Positions 1 to 7,201 of a DNA stretch of 32,759 bases are shown piece after piece. The stretch lies in NCBI GenBank assembly GCA_028282925.1, contig JANQGV010000047.1:1-32759 (forward strand), in the 5' to 3' direction. A model generated the notes under the pieces. The model worked only from the letters and a program-made list of their open reading frames with translations, did not search any database and was not told the DNA's origin. How positions within the stretch are numbered: the first letter of the stretch is position 1; the number at the start of each line of letters is the position of its first letter. This DNA comes from Thermodesulfobacteriota bacterium. Lineage in GTDB: Bacteria > Desulfobacterota > WTBG01 > CAIYCZ01 > CAIRTM01. A program made the position numbers and the translations under genes.

Positions 1-14
1 TTTTTAATATACAA

Positions 15-75
15 GGGGCGTCTCTCCGTGCCTGCCATGCCGAAGCTTTATGCGAAGGATGGGGCGCCCCGTATT
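15..75 (-). repeat. Dispersed repeat fragment, GGGGCGCCCC-bounded
   Basis: Read on the minus strand this segment carries the core ATCCTTCGCATAAAGC followed by TTCGGCATGGCAGGC, flanked by GGGGCGCCCC and GGCGTCTCTCC-like ends. The same core occurs at 19399-19460 and, in longer form, at 23293, 26891, 27859 and 29941. It is probably a partial copy of one of the structured intergenic repeats. No coding function is suggested. Confidence 0.7.
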
Positions 76-279
76 CAATGAATTACGAAGGGCGGGCACC
101 CTTCGGCTCCGCTCAGGACAAGCAGAGGGGCGCCCCTACGGATCGATTGATACTGAGTGAATGTATTATGTTGCGCCGGATGCAGGGTGACACATACTTT
201 TGAGCACTCGGCGCTTTCGTAACGGTACCCTCCGATACCCTCTTCAACTGTTCATGGCCAGCGGTTTTCAGATTCTCTA

Positions 280-306
280 TTAAGATATTTCTTAATTAAA
301 ATCAGA
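280..306 (+). promoter_or_regulatory. 27-bp block shared by both sigma-54 activator genes (copy 1)
   Basis: The block reads TTAAGATA, five variable bases, then TAATTAAAATCAGA. An almost identical arrangement with the same spacing lies at 4729-4755, upstream of the paralogous activator. Here it ends 233 bases before the start codon. It may be a promoter or operator retained after gene duplication. The function is inferred from position only. Confidence 0.4.
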
Positions 307-539
307 TTTGACCCCATGGAGATAACCTTACGGCTGTGCTAAAATCCTACCAGTATCAGAAAGTCCTGTAGCGTGCAGAATCCGCCGCCCGGCACCATGC
401 CGGCAAAGGAAGGACCGTTATCACGTATGGCCCTGCGGGGCGCTGCTCAGCGGGCCACACGAAAGGCACGGCGATGAAGAGGCCGGGTGCCGGGTCAAGC
501 ACAACTATTATTGTAAACAATTGAAGAAAGGGAATCACT

Positions 540-1517
540 ATGATCGTCCCCAAAGCCGCTCATCGGAACGAAGAAACGTCTTTTTACGGCATTATCGGAA
601 AAACCGGTTCCATGCAGGCCTTATATAAAAAAATACTGAGAGTGGCCCATGAAGATGTTACCGTGTTTATCATCGGGGAAAGCGGTACGGGAAAAGAGCT
701 GGTGGCCCATGCGATCCACCGACTCAGCAAACGTTCGGGCGGGCCTTTTGTTCCGGTAAACATGGGAGCTCTGGCCGGAGAGATCGCTTTCAGCGAGATA
801 TTCGGCCACGAAAAGGGCTCGTTTACCGGTGCAACGGAGGCCCGTGAAGGAATTTTCGGGGCCTCAGAAGACGGAACGCTGTTTCTCGATGAAGTGGGCA
901 GCATGGATCACAAAACCCAGACAGCGCTTTTAAGGATTCTGGAAAACAGGGTTTTCAACAAAGTCGGGGGGCGGAAAACGTATACAACAAATGCCCGGAT
1001 CGTTGCGGCGAATACATGCAACTTACGGTCCGCGGTTAAAGAGAAGACTTTTCGCCGGGATCTTTTGTACCGTCTCGAAGTGTTTTCCATAGAGTTGACG
1101 CCCCTGCGCGAGCGACGGGAAGATATCCCTCTGCTGATAGACTTTTTTATCAACCGGTTCAACGAGAAACAGGGAACGGGGAAAGTGGACGGTGTTGCGC
1201 AAGAGGCCCTTGAATGTCTTATGCACTACAGTTGGCCGGGCAATGTCAGAGAGCTCATGAATGTCATCCGGAGTGCCATGCTGCTTGCGAAAAAAAACAA
1301 AATAACCCCGAATGATCTGCCGCCGAGGATTTGTGCACAGAAAACAACGGATGTGGGTTTAGTTCTCTGTTTCGGACGGTCTTTAAAAGAAGTAGAGAAG
1401 CTGTATATAACCCGGGCGTTGCAACTGACAAGCGGCAATAAGTCGGAAGCGGCCAGAAAACTCGGGGTGAGCCGGCGTTACCTGTATAATAAAATCGAAC
1501 AATATAATATCGCTTGA
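540..1517 (+). CDS. PspF-like sigma-54 transcriptional activator (bEBP)
   Basis: This 325-aa protein is an AAA+ activator of sigma-54 RNA polymerase followed by a Fis-type DNA-binding helix-turn-helix. Visible motifs are Walker A GESGTGKE (residues 46-53), the sigma-54 contact loop GSFTGA (93-98) and Walker B TLFLDE (113-118). The C-terminal helix-turn-helix covers about residues 282-325. The loop carries Ser where the family norm GAFTGA has Ala. There is no receiver, GAF or PAS domain before the AAA+ module, an architecture like PspF, so activity may be controlled by a partner protein rather than by phosphorylation. The start at 540 has AAAGGGA at good spacing and puts the motifs at the same residue numbers as in its paralogue at 4911-5900. 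The target promoters are unknown. The family assignment is firm and the biological role is not. Confidence 0.95.
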   Translation: MIVPKAAHRNEETSFYGIIGKTGSMQALYKKILRVAHEDVTVFIIGESGTGKELVAHAIHRLSKRSGGPFVPVNMGALAGEIAFSEIFGHEKGSFTGATEAREGIFGASEDGTLFLDEVGSMDHKTQTALLRILENRVFNKVGGRKTYTTNARIVAANTCNLRSAVKEKTFRRDLLYRLEVFSIELTPLRERREDIPLLIDFFINRFNEKQGTGKVDGVAQEALECLMHYSWPGNVRELMNVIRSAMLLAKKNKITPNDLPPRICAQKTTDVGLVLCFGRSLKEVEKLYITRALQLTSGNKSEAARKLGVSRRYLYNKIEQYNIA

Positions 1518-1564
1518 AAACAGCAGCCATGAAAAAACAGATGGAGTGCCTGACAAGTGTTCCT

Positions 1565-1724
1565 GCGTTAGAGCACTTCACACACTCGTAGAGCCGGGTA
1601 GGAGCGGCCTTCGGCCGTGCATAACGACCGTAACATCCACAGAGTTCATTAATCGCACCTAACGGTGCTCCTGCCGGGCGAATGTGCTGTTGAGGCTATA
1701 GAAATTTGTGAAGTGTTCTAACGC
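1565..1724 (+). repeat. Miniature inverted-repeat element, copy 1
   Basis: The ends are terminal inverted repeats: GCGTTAGAGCACTTCACA at 1565-1582 and its near-perfect reverse complement at 1707-1724 (17 of 18 positions pair). The interior contains GGAGCGGCCTTCGGCC and TTCATTAATCGCACCT, both shared with the copy at 18316-18434 and, inverted, with 12317-12463. No ORF lies inside. It sits 47 bases after the first activator gene. It may be a non-autonomous transposable element or a mobile palindrome. Confidence 0.75.
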
Positions 1725-2145
1725 GGCAGCGGGCGGTTGCCTTCCGGCGTGCAACCAAGAAAATGCCCTTGCCCACAAGGGGCCCGAACCGGCTTTCATC
1801 AGTGGAGGCTGTATGAAATAGTGCATCAAATGAGTAGGTGTATCGTTGACTTTACATGTGTGGCCGGGTGCATAGCTTTTACAGCCTCACTGTAGTTTTG
1901 CAAACAAGGCTTCACGCAGTGTGTATGGTTTTCCATCGATGCCGCGTGCCGGTGTGCCGGGCCGGGAACGATTTGCCGTGGAGCCACAGCCCGGTAGACA
2001 TGTTTGACAACACGTTTCAACACCGTACACAGGACGCACAATCGGGACTGCATTGTCCGGCAAAGCCTCAGAAAAACCAGGTGAAGCAGAGAAAATATAT
2101 TGACAGAAACCTGATAAATAGATAGATGTGGATAGTATAACGATT

Positions 2146-2304
2146 TTAGAGCCCAAAGAATCGTACACCCTGGGGGAGGACGTCTAACAAAAGGCTCCGG
2201 CGGAGCATCCTGGAATGCTTACGCGCGCCACTGAAGTTACATGGGTCGATTTTGTCCTGGAGTCGCATCATGTCCCTGCACAGCTGATCGAATTCTTCAA
2301 ACAT
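2146..2304 (-). CDS. Doubtful small ORF, possibly histone H1-like N-terminus
   Basis: A 52-aa reading frame starts with MFEEFDQLCRDM after a purine-rich AAAGGCGG. It contains a basic helix-like stretch, GARKHSRMLRRSLLL, that recalls the short Hc1/histone-H1-like DNA-binding proteins of deltaproteobacteria. The frame then ends in residues with no family character (LPQGVRFFGL), so if the resemblance is real the gene may be truncated or frameshifted. It lies antisense in a repeat-bearing intergenic region. I would treat it as a candidate remnant only. Confidence 0.25.
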   Translation of the reverse strand: MFEEFDQLCRDMMRLQDKIDPCNFSGARKHSRMLRRSLLLDVLPQGVRFFGL

Positions 2305-2405
2305 GCCGCCTTTCTGAAGCTCGAACCGAAACGCCTGCAAGAAGAGTAACGGAATCCGGAGCCGTGGCGTTACCCCTACCAGCTTGAATAGGGGGCACAC
2401 CTGAT

Positions 2406-3833
2406 ATGGACTATCAGAACAAAAGTAAAATTTCAGTACTCCGCAGGAAATCGAACAGTCTCCAGCAGGAAGACGACGTCACCTTGAAGGGTCTTTCTGA
2501 AGAAGATGCCGAACACCTGGTCCATGAGCTACGGGTTCACCAGCTTGAGCTTGCAATGCAGAATGAAGAACTTTTGGCTGCCCAGGTTAAAATCGAGCAG
2601 TCCCGGAAGAAGTATTATAACCTGTATAATTTAGCTCCCGTCGGCTTTTTTACCTTCAACCTGAAAACCGGCCGGATCGAAGATGCAAATCCGGCCTGCG
2701 CCAGGCTGCTGGGTATCAGGTCGAGCGGCCTGCGGGGAGTCTATTTTTCGCGTTTCATCGTGCCTGAGTTCCAGGACGCTTTCTGTTTTCACAAAAAGCG
2801 CATTTGTGAAAGCGTCGACGGCAGCACACACCAGTGTCAGCTTGATCTGATACGGCTGGACGGCACCTCCCTTTCCGTTCAACTGGAAAGCGTTGCGATA
2901 AAAGGTCCAAGCGATACAAGCAGGCAGGCGTACATATCTCTTGCCGACATCACCAGGGCCAAGCAGGCCGAAGAAGCGTTGAAAAAAACAAAACTCGACC
3001 TGGAAGCGCGGGTTACAGATAGGACATACGAGTTGATTTTAAAAAACCAGGAGCTTACAACCCTCAACCAGCAATTACTTGAAGAGAATGAAAGGAGCAG
3101 AAGGTGTCAGATGACCTTGGAAATCCAGACTGAGGAGATGCTGGCCGCCTATAAACAACGGAATTACCTGTCCCGGAAATTCGTGGAACTGCTGGAAAGG
3201 GAGCGCCATGCAATCGGCAGAGAGTTGCACGATGAGATCGGTCAAACCCTGACAGGTGTCTCTATGCATCTGGAAGGTCTGAAACATATACGAACGGCGG
3301 ATGGAACCGATCTGTCGGACTGTGTGGTACCCATCCAGGAACTCTTGATGAAAGCAATGAAGCGCGCCAGGGACATTTCGCACAGTCTTCGTGCAGAAGT
3401 TTTGGAAAGATTCGGATTACTGCCTTCCATCAAAAATCTGCTGGAGGATGTGCAGAACCACTTTAATATAAAGATTCACCTGTTCACGAAAGGCATTGCC
3501 GGCCTTGCTTCTGAAGACCTCAAGATCAATGAAAAAGATTTGACCATTTACCGGATTATCCAGGAGAGCCTGACAAATGTGGTCAAATACGCGGAGACAA
3601 AGGAGGTTTTCATCAACCTGATCCTGCGCGAAAAAGCGTTTTACTTAAGTATCGAAGACAATGGAAAAGGGTTTGACTATCTACAGTTCTCGACGAATCA
3701 GGACAAAGATCCCCGTCGCCCTCTCGGCATTACGATCATGCGAGAACGGGTTGCGATGGTCGGCGGGGTGTTTCGTATTGAATCACAGCCCGGTGCAGGA
3801 ACGCATGTTTTTGCAGAGATACCCGCTGATTAG
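2406..3833 (+). CDS. Soluble PAS-domain sensor histidine kinase, HisKA_3 (NarX/DegS type)
   Basis: This 475-aa cytoplasmic kinase has no transmembrane segment. Residues 1-65 are helical. A PAS domain spans about 66-185 and begins LYNLAPVGFFTFN. A coiled coil follows at about 186-262. The dimerisation/phosphoacceptor domain is HisKA_3, with ELHDEIGQ placing the phosphorylated His at residue 275. The HATPase domain shows the N box IYRIIQESLTNVVKYA (381-396), the G1 box EDNGKGFD (417-424) and a G2-like PLGITIMRERV. HisKA_3 kinases pair with NarL-type regulators, and one lies immediately downstream at 3976-4644, so the two are likely partners. The signal is unknown; a soluble PAS suggests a cytoplasmic ligand, redox state or gas. 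AGGGGGC lies upstream of the ATG at somewhat long spacing. Confidence 0.95.
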   Translation: MDYQNKSKISVLRRKSNSLQQEDDVTLKGLSEEDAEHLVHELRVHQLELAMQNEELLAAQVKIEQSRKKYYNLYNLAPVGFFTFNLKTGRIEDANPACARLLGIRSSGLRGVYFSRFIVPEFQDAFCFHKKRICESVDGSTHQCQLDLIRLDGTSLSVQLESVAIKGPSDTSRQAYISLADITRAKQAEEALKKTKLDLEARVTDRTYELILKNQELTTLNQQLLEENERSRRCQMTLEIQTEEMLAAYKQRNYLSRKFVELLERERHAIGRELHDEIGQTLTGVSMHLEGLKHIRTADGTDLSDCVVPIQELLMKAMKRARDISHSLRAEVLERFGLLPSIKNLLEDVQNHFNIKIHLFTKGIAGLASEDLKINEKDLTIYRIIQESLTNVVKYAETKEVFINLILREKAFYLSIEDNGKGFDYLQFSTNQDKDPRRPLGITIMRERVAMVGGVFRIESQPGAGTHVFAEIPAD

Positions 3834-3850
3834 CCGGGAGCGAATCAATG

Positions 3851-3867
3851 CCGGGCCCACTGCCCGG
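3851..3867 (+). other. GC-rich hairpin between kinase and regulator genes
   Basis: CCGGGC and GCCCGG pair around a five-base loop in the gap between the kinase and the response regulator. There is no T tract, so it is not an obvious terminator. It could stabilise or partially separate the two cistrons. Confidence 0.35.
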
Positions 3868-3975
3868 GATAACGGTACCGACAGGAACCTCCGTCCGTAT
3901 CCCGGCCTACGGGTGTTGAAATAAAAGACCGACAGTCGGCATCCCTTTGCACCGTGCAGAGTGAGAGCACACAAA

Positions 3976-4644
3976 ATGGCTGAAAAAAGAAAAGTCCTGA
4001 TTGTGGATGACCACACCGTGGTCATTGAGGGTATTAAAAAAATTCTGTCCAATGAGGAAGAGTTCGAGGTTGTCGGTTCGGCAAAAGACGGTTGCCAGGC
4101 GCTATCGCTCATCAACTCCTTGAACCCCGACATTGTGATTCTGGATATTGCCATGCCCGGCATGGACGGAATAGAAACCGCCCGTGAAATCAAAAAGATT
4201 CACAAGAAGGTCCGCATTTTAATCTACAGCATGTCATCTTCGAGGGATCATATTACGACGCTTTTCAGGGAAGGCGTGTCGGGCTACGTGCTCAAACATG
4301 AGCCCATGGAGGAACTGTACCTGGGCCTGAAGACGCTTAGCCGGGGAGCCGCTTTTTACAGCAAAGCCGTTCAGCAAACGTTGCAGAAGCATATACTGGA
4401 CCTGGAAACGGAACAGGAAAAGGGCATGGAGGACCGGAACCGCATCGCCACGTTAAGTAATCGCGAAAAGGAGATTTTTATATTGCTGGCCGACGGCTTA
4501 ACGGTTAAAGATATCGCCAAACAGCTCTGCATCAGCCACAAAACCGTTGAAACGCACAAGTACAATATTATGGATAAGCTGGGTTTGAAATCGCTTGCCC
4601 AGTTTACCAAAATCGCGGCCAAGAATAATCTTATCGACCTCTGA
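3976..4644 (+). CDS. NarL/FixJ-family response regulator
   Basis: This 222-aa protein has an N-terminal receiver domain and a C-terminal LuxR/GerE helix-turn-helix. The receiver shows the acidic pair in VLIVDDH (Asp 11-12), the phosphoacceptor Asp57 in VILDIAMPGMDG and the conserved Lys107 in YVLKHEP. The DNA-binding domain runs from LSNREKEI through the recognition region ISHKTVETHKYNIM (about 160-205). I prefer the ATG at 3976, which has GAGAG eight bases upstream; an in-frame GTG at 3961 would add five residues. It follows the HisKA_3 kinase by about 140 bases and is very probably its partner. A strong intrinsic terminator follows the gene, closing the unit. Confidence 0.95.
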   Translation: MAEKRKVLIVDDHTVVIEGIKKILSNEEEFEVVGSAKDGCQALSLINSLNPDIVILDIAMPGMDGIETAREIKKIHKKVRILIYSMSSSRDHITTLFREGVSGYVLKHEPMEELYLGLKTLSRGAAFYSKAVQQTLQKHILDLETEQEKGMEDRNRIATLSNREKEIFILLADGLTVKDIAKQLCISHKTVETHKYNIMDKLGLKSLAQFTKIAAKNNLIDL

Positions 4645-4669
4645 AAAGAGTGCAGGCCTTCTTCATGTT

Positions 4670-4716
4670 GTATGCCGGTTCGGGCACCCTGCCGCATAGG
4701 ACGGCATACCTTTTTT
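4670..4716 (+). terminator. Rho-independent terminator after the response regulator
   Basis: GTATGCCG (4670-4677) pairs perfectly with CGGCATAC (4702-4709), and a nested GGCA/TGCC stem sits in the loop. One base later comes T6 (4711-4716). It lies 25 bases after the stop of the response regulator, which supports termination of the kinase-regulator transcript here. Confidence 0.85.
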
Positions 4717-4728
4717 CAATCGTTCCTT

Positions 4729-4755
4729 TTAAGATAAAACCTAAATAAAATCAGA
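4729..4755 (+). promoter_or_regulatory. 27-bp block shared by both sigma-54 activator genes (copy 2)
   Basis: TTAAGATA, five bases, then TAAATAAAATCAGA. It matches the block at 280-306 in sequence and spacing. It begins 12 bases after the terminator T tract and lies 155 bases before the preferred start of the second activator, so it falls within that gene's own control region. Confidence 0.4.
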
Positions 4756-4910
4756 ATTTTACCGATAGCCTGACTGCAATTGATGGGCTATATTTTTATC
4801 TATTCCGGCGTGTTGCATTTTACGGCAGGGGAGGCCGTCAACAGGATACGCACACCGGGTTTCGATTCGTAGATGTCATGTATACATATATCAATGAAAG
4901 GCGGATACCC

Positions 4911-5900
4911 ATGGCGACACGCACTGACGACCCGGCTCAGAGAGCCGCAGCCAACGAAGGCATCATCGGCGTCTCTGAAACAATGCAGGAGATTTTTAAA
5001 AAAATAGACCTAATAGCTCATGAAGACGTGACGGTTCTCCTCCTGGGGGAAACCGGCACGGGCAAAGAGATTATCGCCCGCAGGATCCATGCCGGAAGCA
5101 AACATTCGCACGGGCCTTTTGTGGCGGTGAATATGGGGGCCATAGCCACGGAGCTCGTGTCCAGCGAACTGTTCGGCCATGAAAAGGGGGCGTTTACCGG
5201 GGCAACGGAGGCGCGCCAAGGGCTCTTTGCCGCAGCCGAGAACGGGACGATTTTTCTGGATGAACTGAGCAGCATGGCCCACAAAACGCAAACAGCGCTC
5301 TTGAGAATTCTGGAGAACCGCACATTCAGGAAAGTCGGCGGAAACAAGCATTATACTACGAACACCCGCATTATTGCGGCAAACGATGCTGATTTGCGGA
5401 TCGCGGTCGAAGCGAAAAAATTTCGCAGAGATTTGATGTATCGGCTTGAGGTGTTTACCATACAGATACCGCCGTTGCGCGAGCGCCGGGAGGAAATCCC
5501 CGCGCTGGCAGCGTATTTTATCAAGCTTTTTTCCGAAGAGATGGACACGAACGTGACCGGCATAACAGAAGAAGCCTTTGAATGTCTCTTGCAATACAAC
5601 TGGCCGGGTAACGTCAGGGAGCTGAAGAATGTCGTTCAGAGTGCCATGCTGCTTGCAGAAACAGAAAAAATCACCCCGGATGATCTTCCCACCAGGATTG
5701 TTGCGAAGGAATGCACGCGCGCGCCATCGGCTCTGTGTCCGCACCTGTGCTTGAAAGAGGTGTTTAAACTCCATATAGCCCAGGCTCTCCAGTCGACGAA
5801 CGGGAACAAGTCCAGGGCGGCGGAAGCACTGGGTGTCAGCAGGCAATACCTGTACAGTAAGATTGCGGAATACAAGATAGACGCTCTTTTTCTCCAATGA
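4911..5900 (+). CDS. PspF-like sigma-54 transcriptional activator, second paralogue
   Basis: This 329-aa paralogue of the protein at 540-1517 has the same layout: Walker A GETGTGKE (46-53), canonical GAFTGA (93-98), Walker B TIFLDE (113-118), conserved LRERREEIP, then a Fis-type helix-turn-helix (about 285-325, ending VSRQYLYSKIAEYKID). I chose the ATG at 4911 because GAAAGGCGG sits six bases before it and because this start gives identical motif numbering to the paralogue. An upstream in-frame ATG at 4878 would add 11 residues. No sensory domain is present. Unlike its paralogue it keeps the canonical GAFTGA loop, so the two may differ in how they contact sigma-54. The gene ends 14 bases from the convergent gene at 5914. 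Confidence 0.95.
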   Translation: MATRTDDPAQRAAANEGIIGVSETMQEIFKKIDLIAHEDVTVLLLGETGTGKEIIARRIHAGSKHSHGPFVAVNMGAIATELVSSELFGHEKGAFTGATEARQGLFAAAENGTIFLDELSSMAHKTQTALLRILENRTFRKVGGNKHYTTNTRIIAANDADLRIAVEAKKFRRDLMYRLEVFTIQIPPLRERREEIPALAAYFIKLFSEEMDTNVTGITEEAFECLLQYNWPGNVRELKNVVQSAMLLAETEKITPDDLPTRIVAKECTRAPSALCPHLCLKEVFKLHIAQALQSTNGNKSRAAEALGVSRQYLYSKIAEYKIDALFLQ

Positions 5901-5913
5901 GCCGTTATTGCCT

Positions 5914-6240
5914 TCAGCCGCCGTTTTCAATATCCTGATGTGATTCAAGAATGCTCAGCATAAGACTATACATGGTTTCATCCATCACATCTTCGCCCCA
6001 CCCAAGAATGGACAGCGCACGATTAAGAGACCGTACTGAAATATTTTTTTCATCACGCCGTATATTGAAAACGTCTTTAATCAACCGTGCAATCTCAACC
6101 CGACCGAATCCGCGCGTGGTCAGCCTTCCGACAAGCGCCCGGTGAATACGCCGGCCGTTCTCTTTCTCGGACTGCAGGCCGCGATCCGACACAACACCGC
6201 AGGTGCCTTTATTCCGCCGTATCTCAATTGCCGATACCAT
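5914..6240 (-). CDS. Small conserved-looking protein of unknown function
   Basis: This 108-aa soluble protein is rich in Arg and in predicted helices. It has a strong ribosome binding site, AAGGAG, five bases before the ATG. I do not recognise a family. A central region (TTRGFGRVEIARLIKDVFNI, then SVRSLNRALSILGWG) looks like a compact helical, possibly nucleic-acid-binding fold, but there is no diagnostic motif. It follows the PAS protein on the same strand with a gap of 48 bases, so the two could be cotranscribed and functionally linked. It converges on the second sigma-54 activator. The coding call rests on the ribosome binding site and protein-like composition. Confidence 0.65.
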   Translation of the reverse strand: MVSAIEIRRNKGTCGVVSDRGLQSEKENGRRIHRALVGRLTTRGFGRVEIARLIKDVFNIRRDEKNISVRSLNRALSILGWGEDVMDETMYSLMLSILESHQDIENGG

Positions 6241-6288
6241 GCTCTCCTTCTTGAAGCCCGGTTTTTACATGAGCTCTTATGAGAAACA

Positions 6289-6705
6289 TTAATCCGTATC
6301 ACACTTCAGAATTTTCATTACACCGATCCACTTATACGGACTGTGTGCATTGTCCATCAAATACGTTCCGGTATCCTCAATGTTGAGGAGTTTTCCGTTT
6401 TTATGGTACACCAGATACCGTTCGCAAAATGGAACATCGGCCTTTAGATGTAAACCCATCCTGTTTTTTACCCGCATCCTATCACCCGGATGAATTATTT
6501 TCTCCCAGGCTTGAAACTCCTGCACAAACGTATCGCGCTCATAACCGAGCTGCTCGGCGAAGTTTCCGAACCACTCAATCGCGCCGTTTTTCATGTTCCA
6601 TTCATAAGAAAACTCGGCTTCATTTGTTTGCAAAGTGGAGCCCTTTTTGATGCCGGCTATCCCTCTGAGATACGCAGTAAAAAAATGCTCACTTTGTTTT
6701 TCCAT
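6289..6705 (-). CDS. Stand-alone PAS-domain protein
   Basis: This 138-aa protein consists of little more than one PAS domain of the PAS_3 fold. Diagnostic features are the WNMKNGAIEWFGNF entry strand, the FQAWEKIIHPGDR helix that matches the W..iIHPdD signature of the fold, and the strand RYLVYHKNGKLLNIEDTGTYL. No kinase, cyclase or DNA-binding output domain is attached. It may therefore act by binding a partner, such as the 108-aa protein encoded next, or one of the activators nearby that lack sensory domains. AAAGGA lies eight bases before the ATG. No transmembrane segment is present. Confidence 0.8.
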   Translation of the reverse strand: MEKQSEHFFTAYLRGIAGIKKGSTLQTNEAEFSYEWNMKNGAIEWFGNFAEQLGYERDTFVQEFQAWEKIIHPGDRMRVKNRMGLHLKADVPFCERYLVYHKNGKLLNIEDTGTYLMDNAHSPYKWIGVMKILKCDTD

Positions 6706-7201
6706 TACGGTATATCCTTTCCCGGATTATTTCGTTTATACCTGAAAACACCGCCTCTCTCCGAATGGATTATTATTGGAGCAGAAGCTGCAAGTCATAA
6801 AGAGTCTTGTCTCTGGTTAAGTAATAAAGTGTAGGACTTGGATTGTCCATCAGGAAAATCTTGGTTTTTTATAAGAAGTATCTTAGGGAATGCTTTGTCG
6901 TTGAAAAGGAATGCTTTTCAGCACGGGCACCCGAGTATCAAGATGTCGATACATGGATTAAAAGCGGGCACAACATGTGGCCTTTTTTTGGCCTCACAAT
7001 ATACCGTATGAAAAAATAAGGTTTTTTCCGATCGCAGTTGTGCCGAACCACATCAAAATTCAGTGCGTTTCACAGTGCCGGCGGATCGATATGCAGCGTT
7101 TTCTTCCGGTATGCACTCACAGACGCGCAGGCCGGTTCCACTATCGACATGTACCTTTTCGGCGGTAAAAAAATGTGACGGAGGTTTTCGGCATGCTTCC
7201 T
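6706..7201. other. Intergenic region with a possible gene remnant
   Basis: About 500 bases without a confident gene. On the plus strand a frame is open from roughly 6829 to 7019 and reads in a protein-like way (FYKKYLRECFVVEKECF, later DVDTWIKSGHNMWPFF), but it has no ATG or GTG start in a usable position. It may be a decayed gene fragment. No clear terminator for the M6 protease gene was seen. Confidence 0.4.

Larger units (their letters stand above)
1..539. other. Intergenic region with repeats and activator leader
   Basis: No credible gene was found here. The first 150 bases hold pieces of dispersed repeats that recur near 19400 and 22540. The segment from about 280 to 306 is an AT-rich block also found upstream of the second sigma-54 activator. 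The stretch from 310 to 535 shows nothing recognisable except the ribosome binding site AAAGGGA just before the first gene. Confidence 0.6.
1518..2405. other. Long intergenic region between activator and kinase
   Basis: This stretch of nearly 890 bases holds a miniature inverted-repeat element at 1565-1724 and, on the minus strand near 2146-2304, a doubtful small ORF. A hairpin-forming GC-rich stretch lies at about 1985-2070. The remaining open frames have no protein-like composition. No clear promoter for the downstream kinase was identified. Confidence 0.55.

Noticed and set aside
1856-2168. Overlapping frames of about 90 codons on both strands
   Set aside because: No ribosome binding site, no family resemblance, and they lie in a hairpin-rich intergenic stretch.
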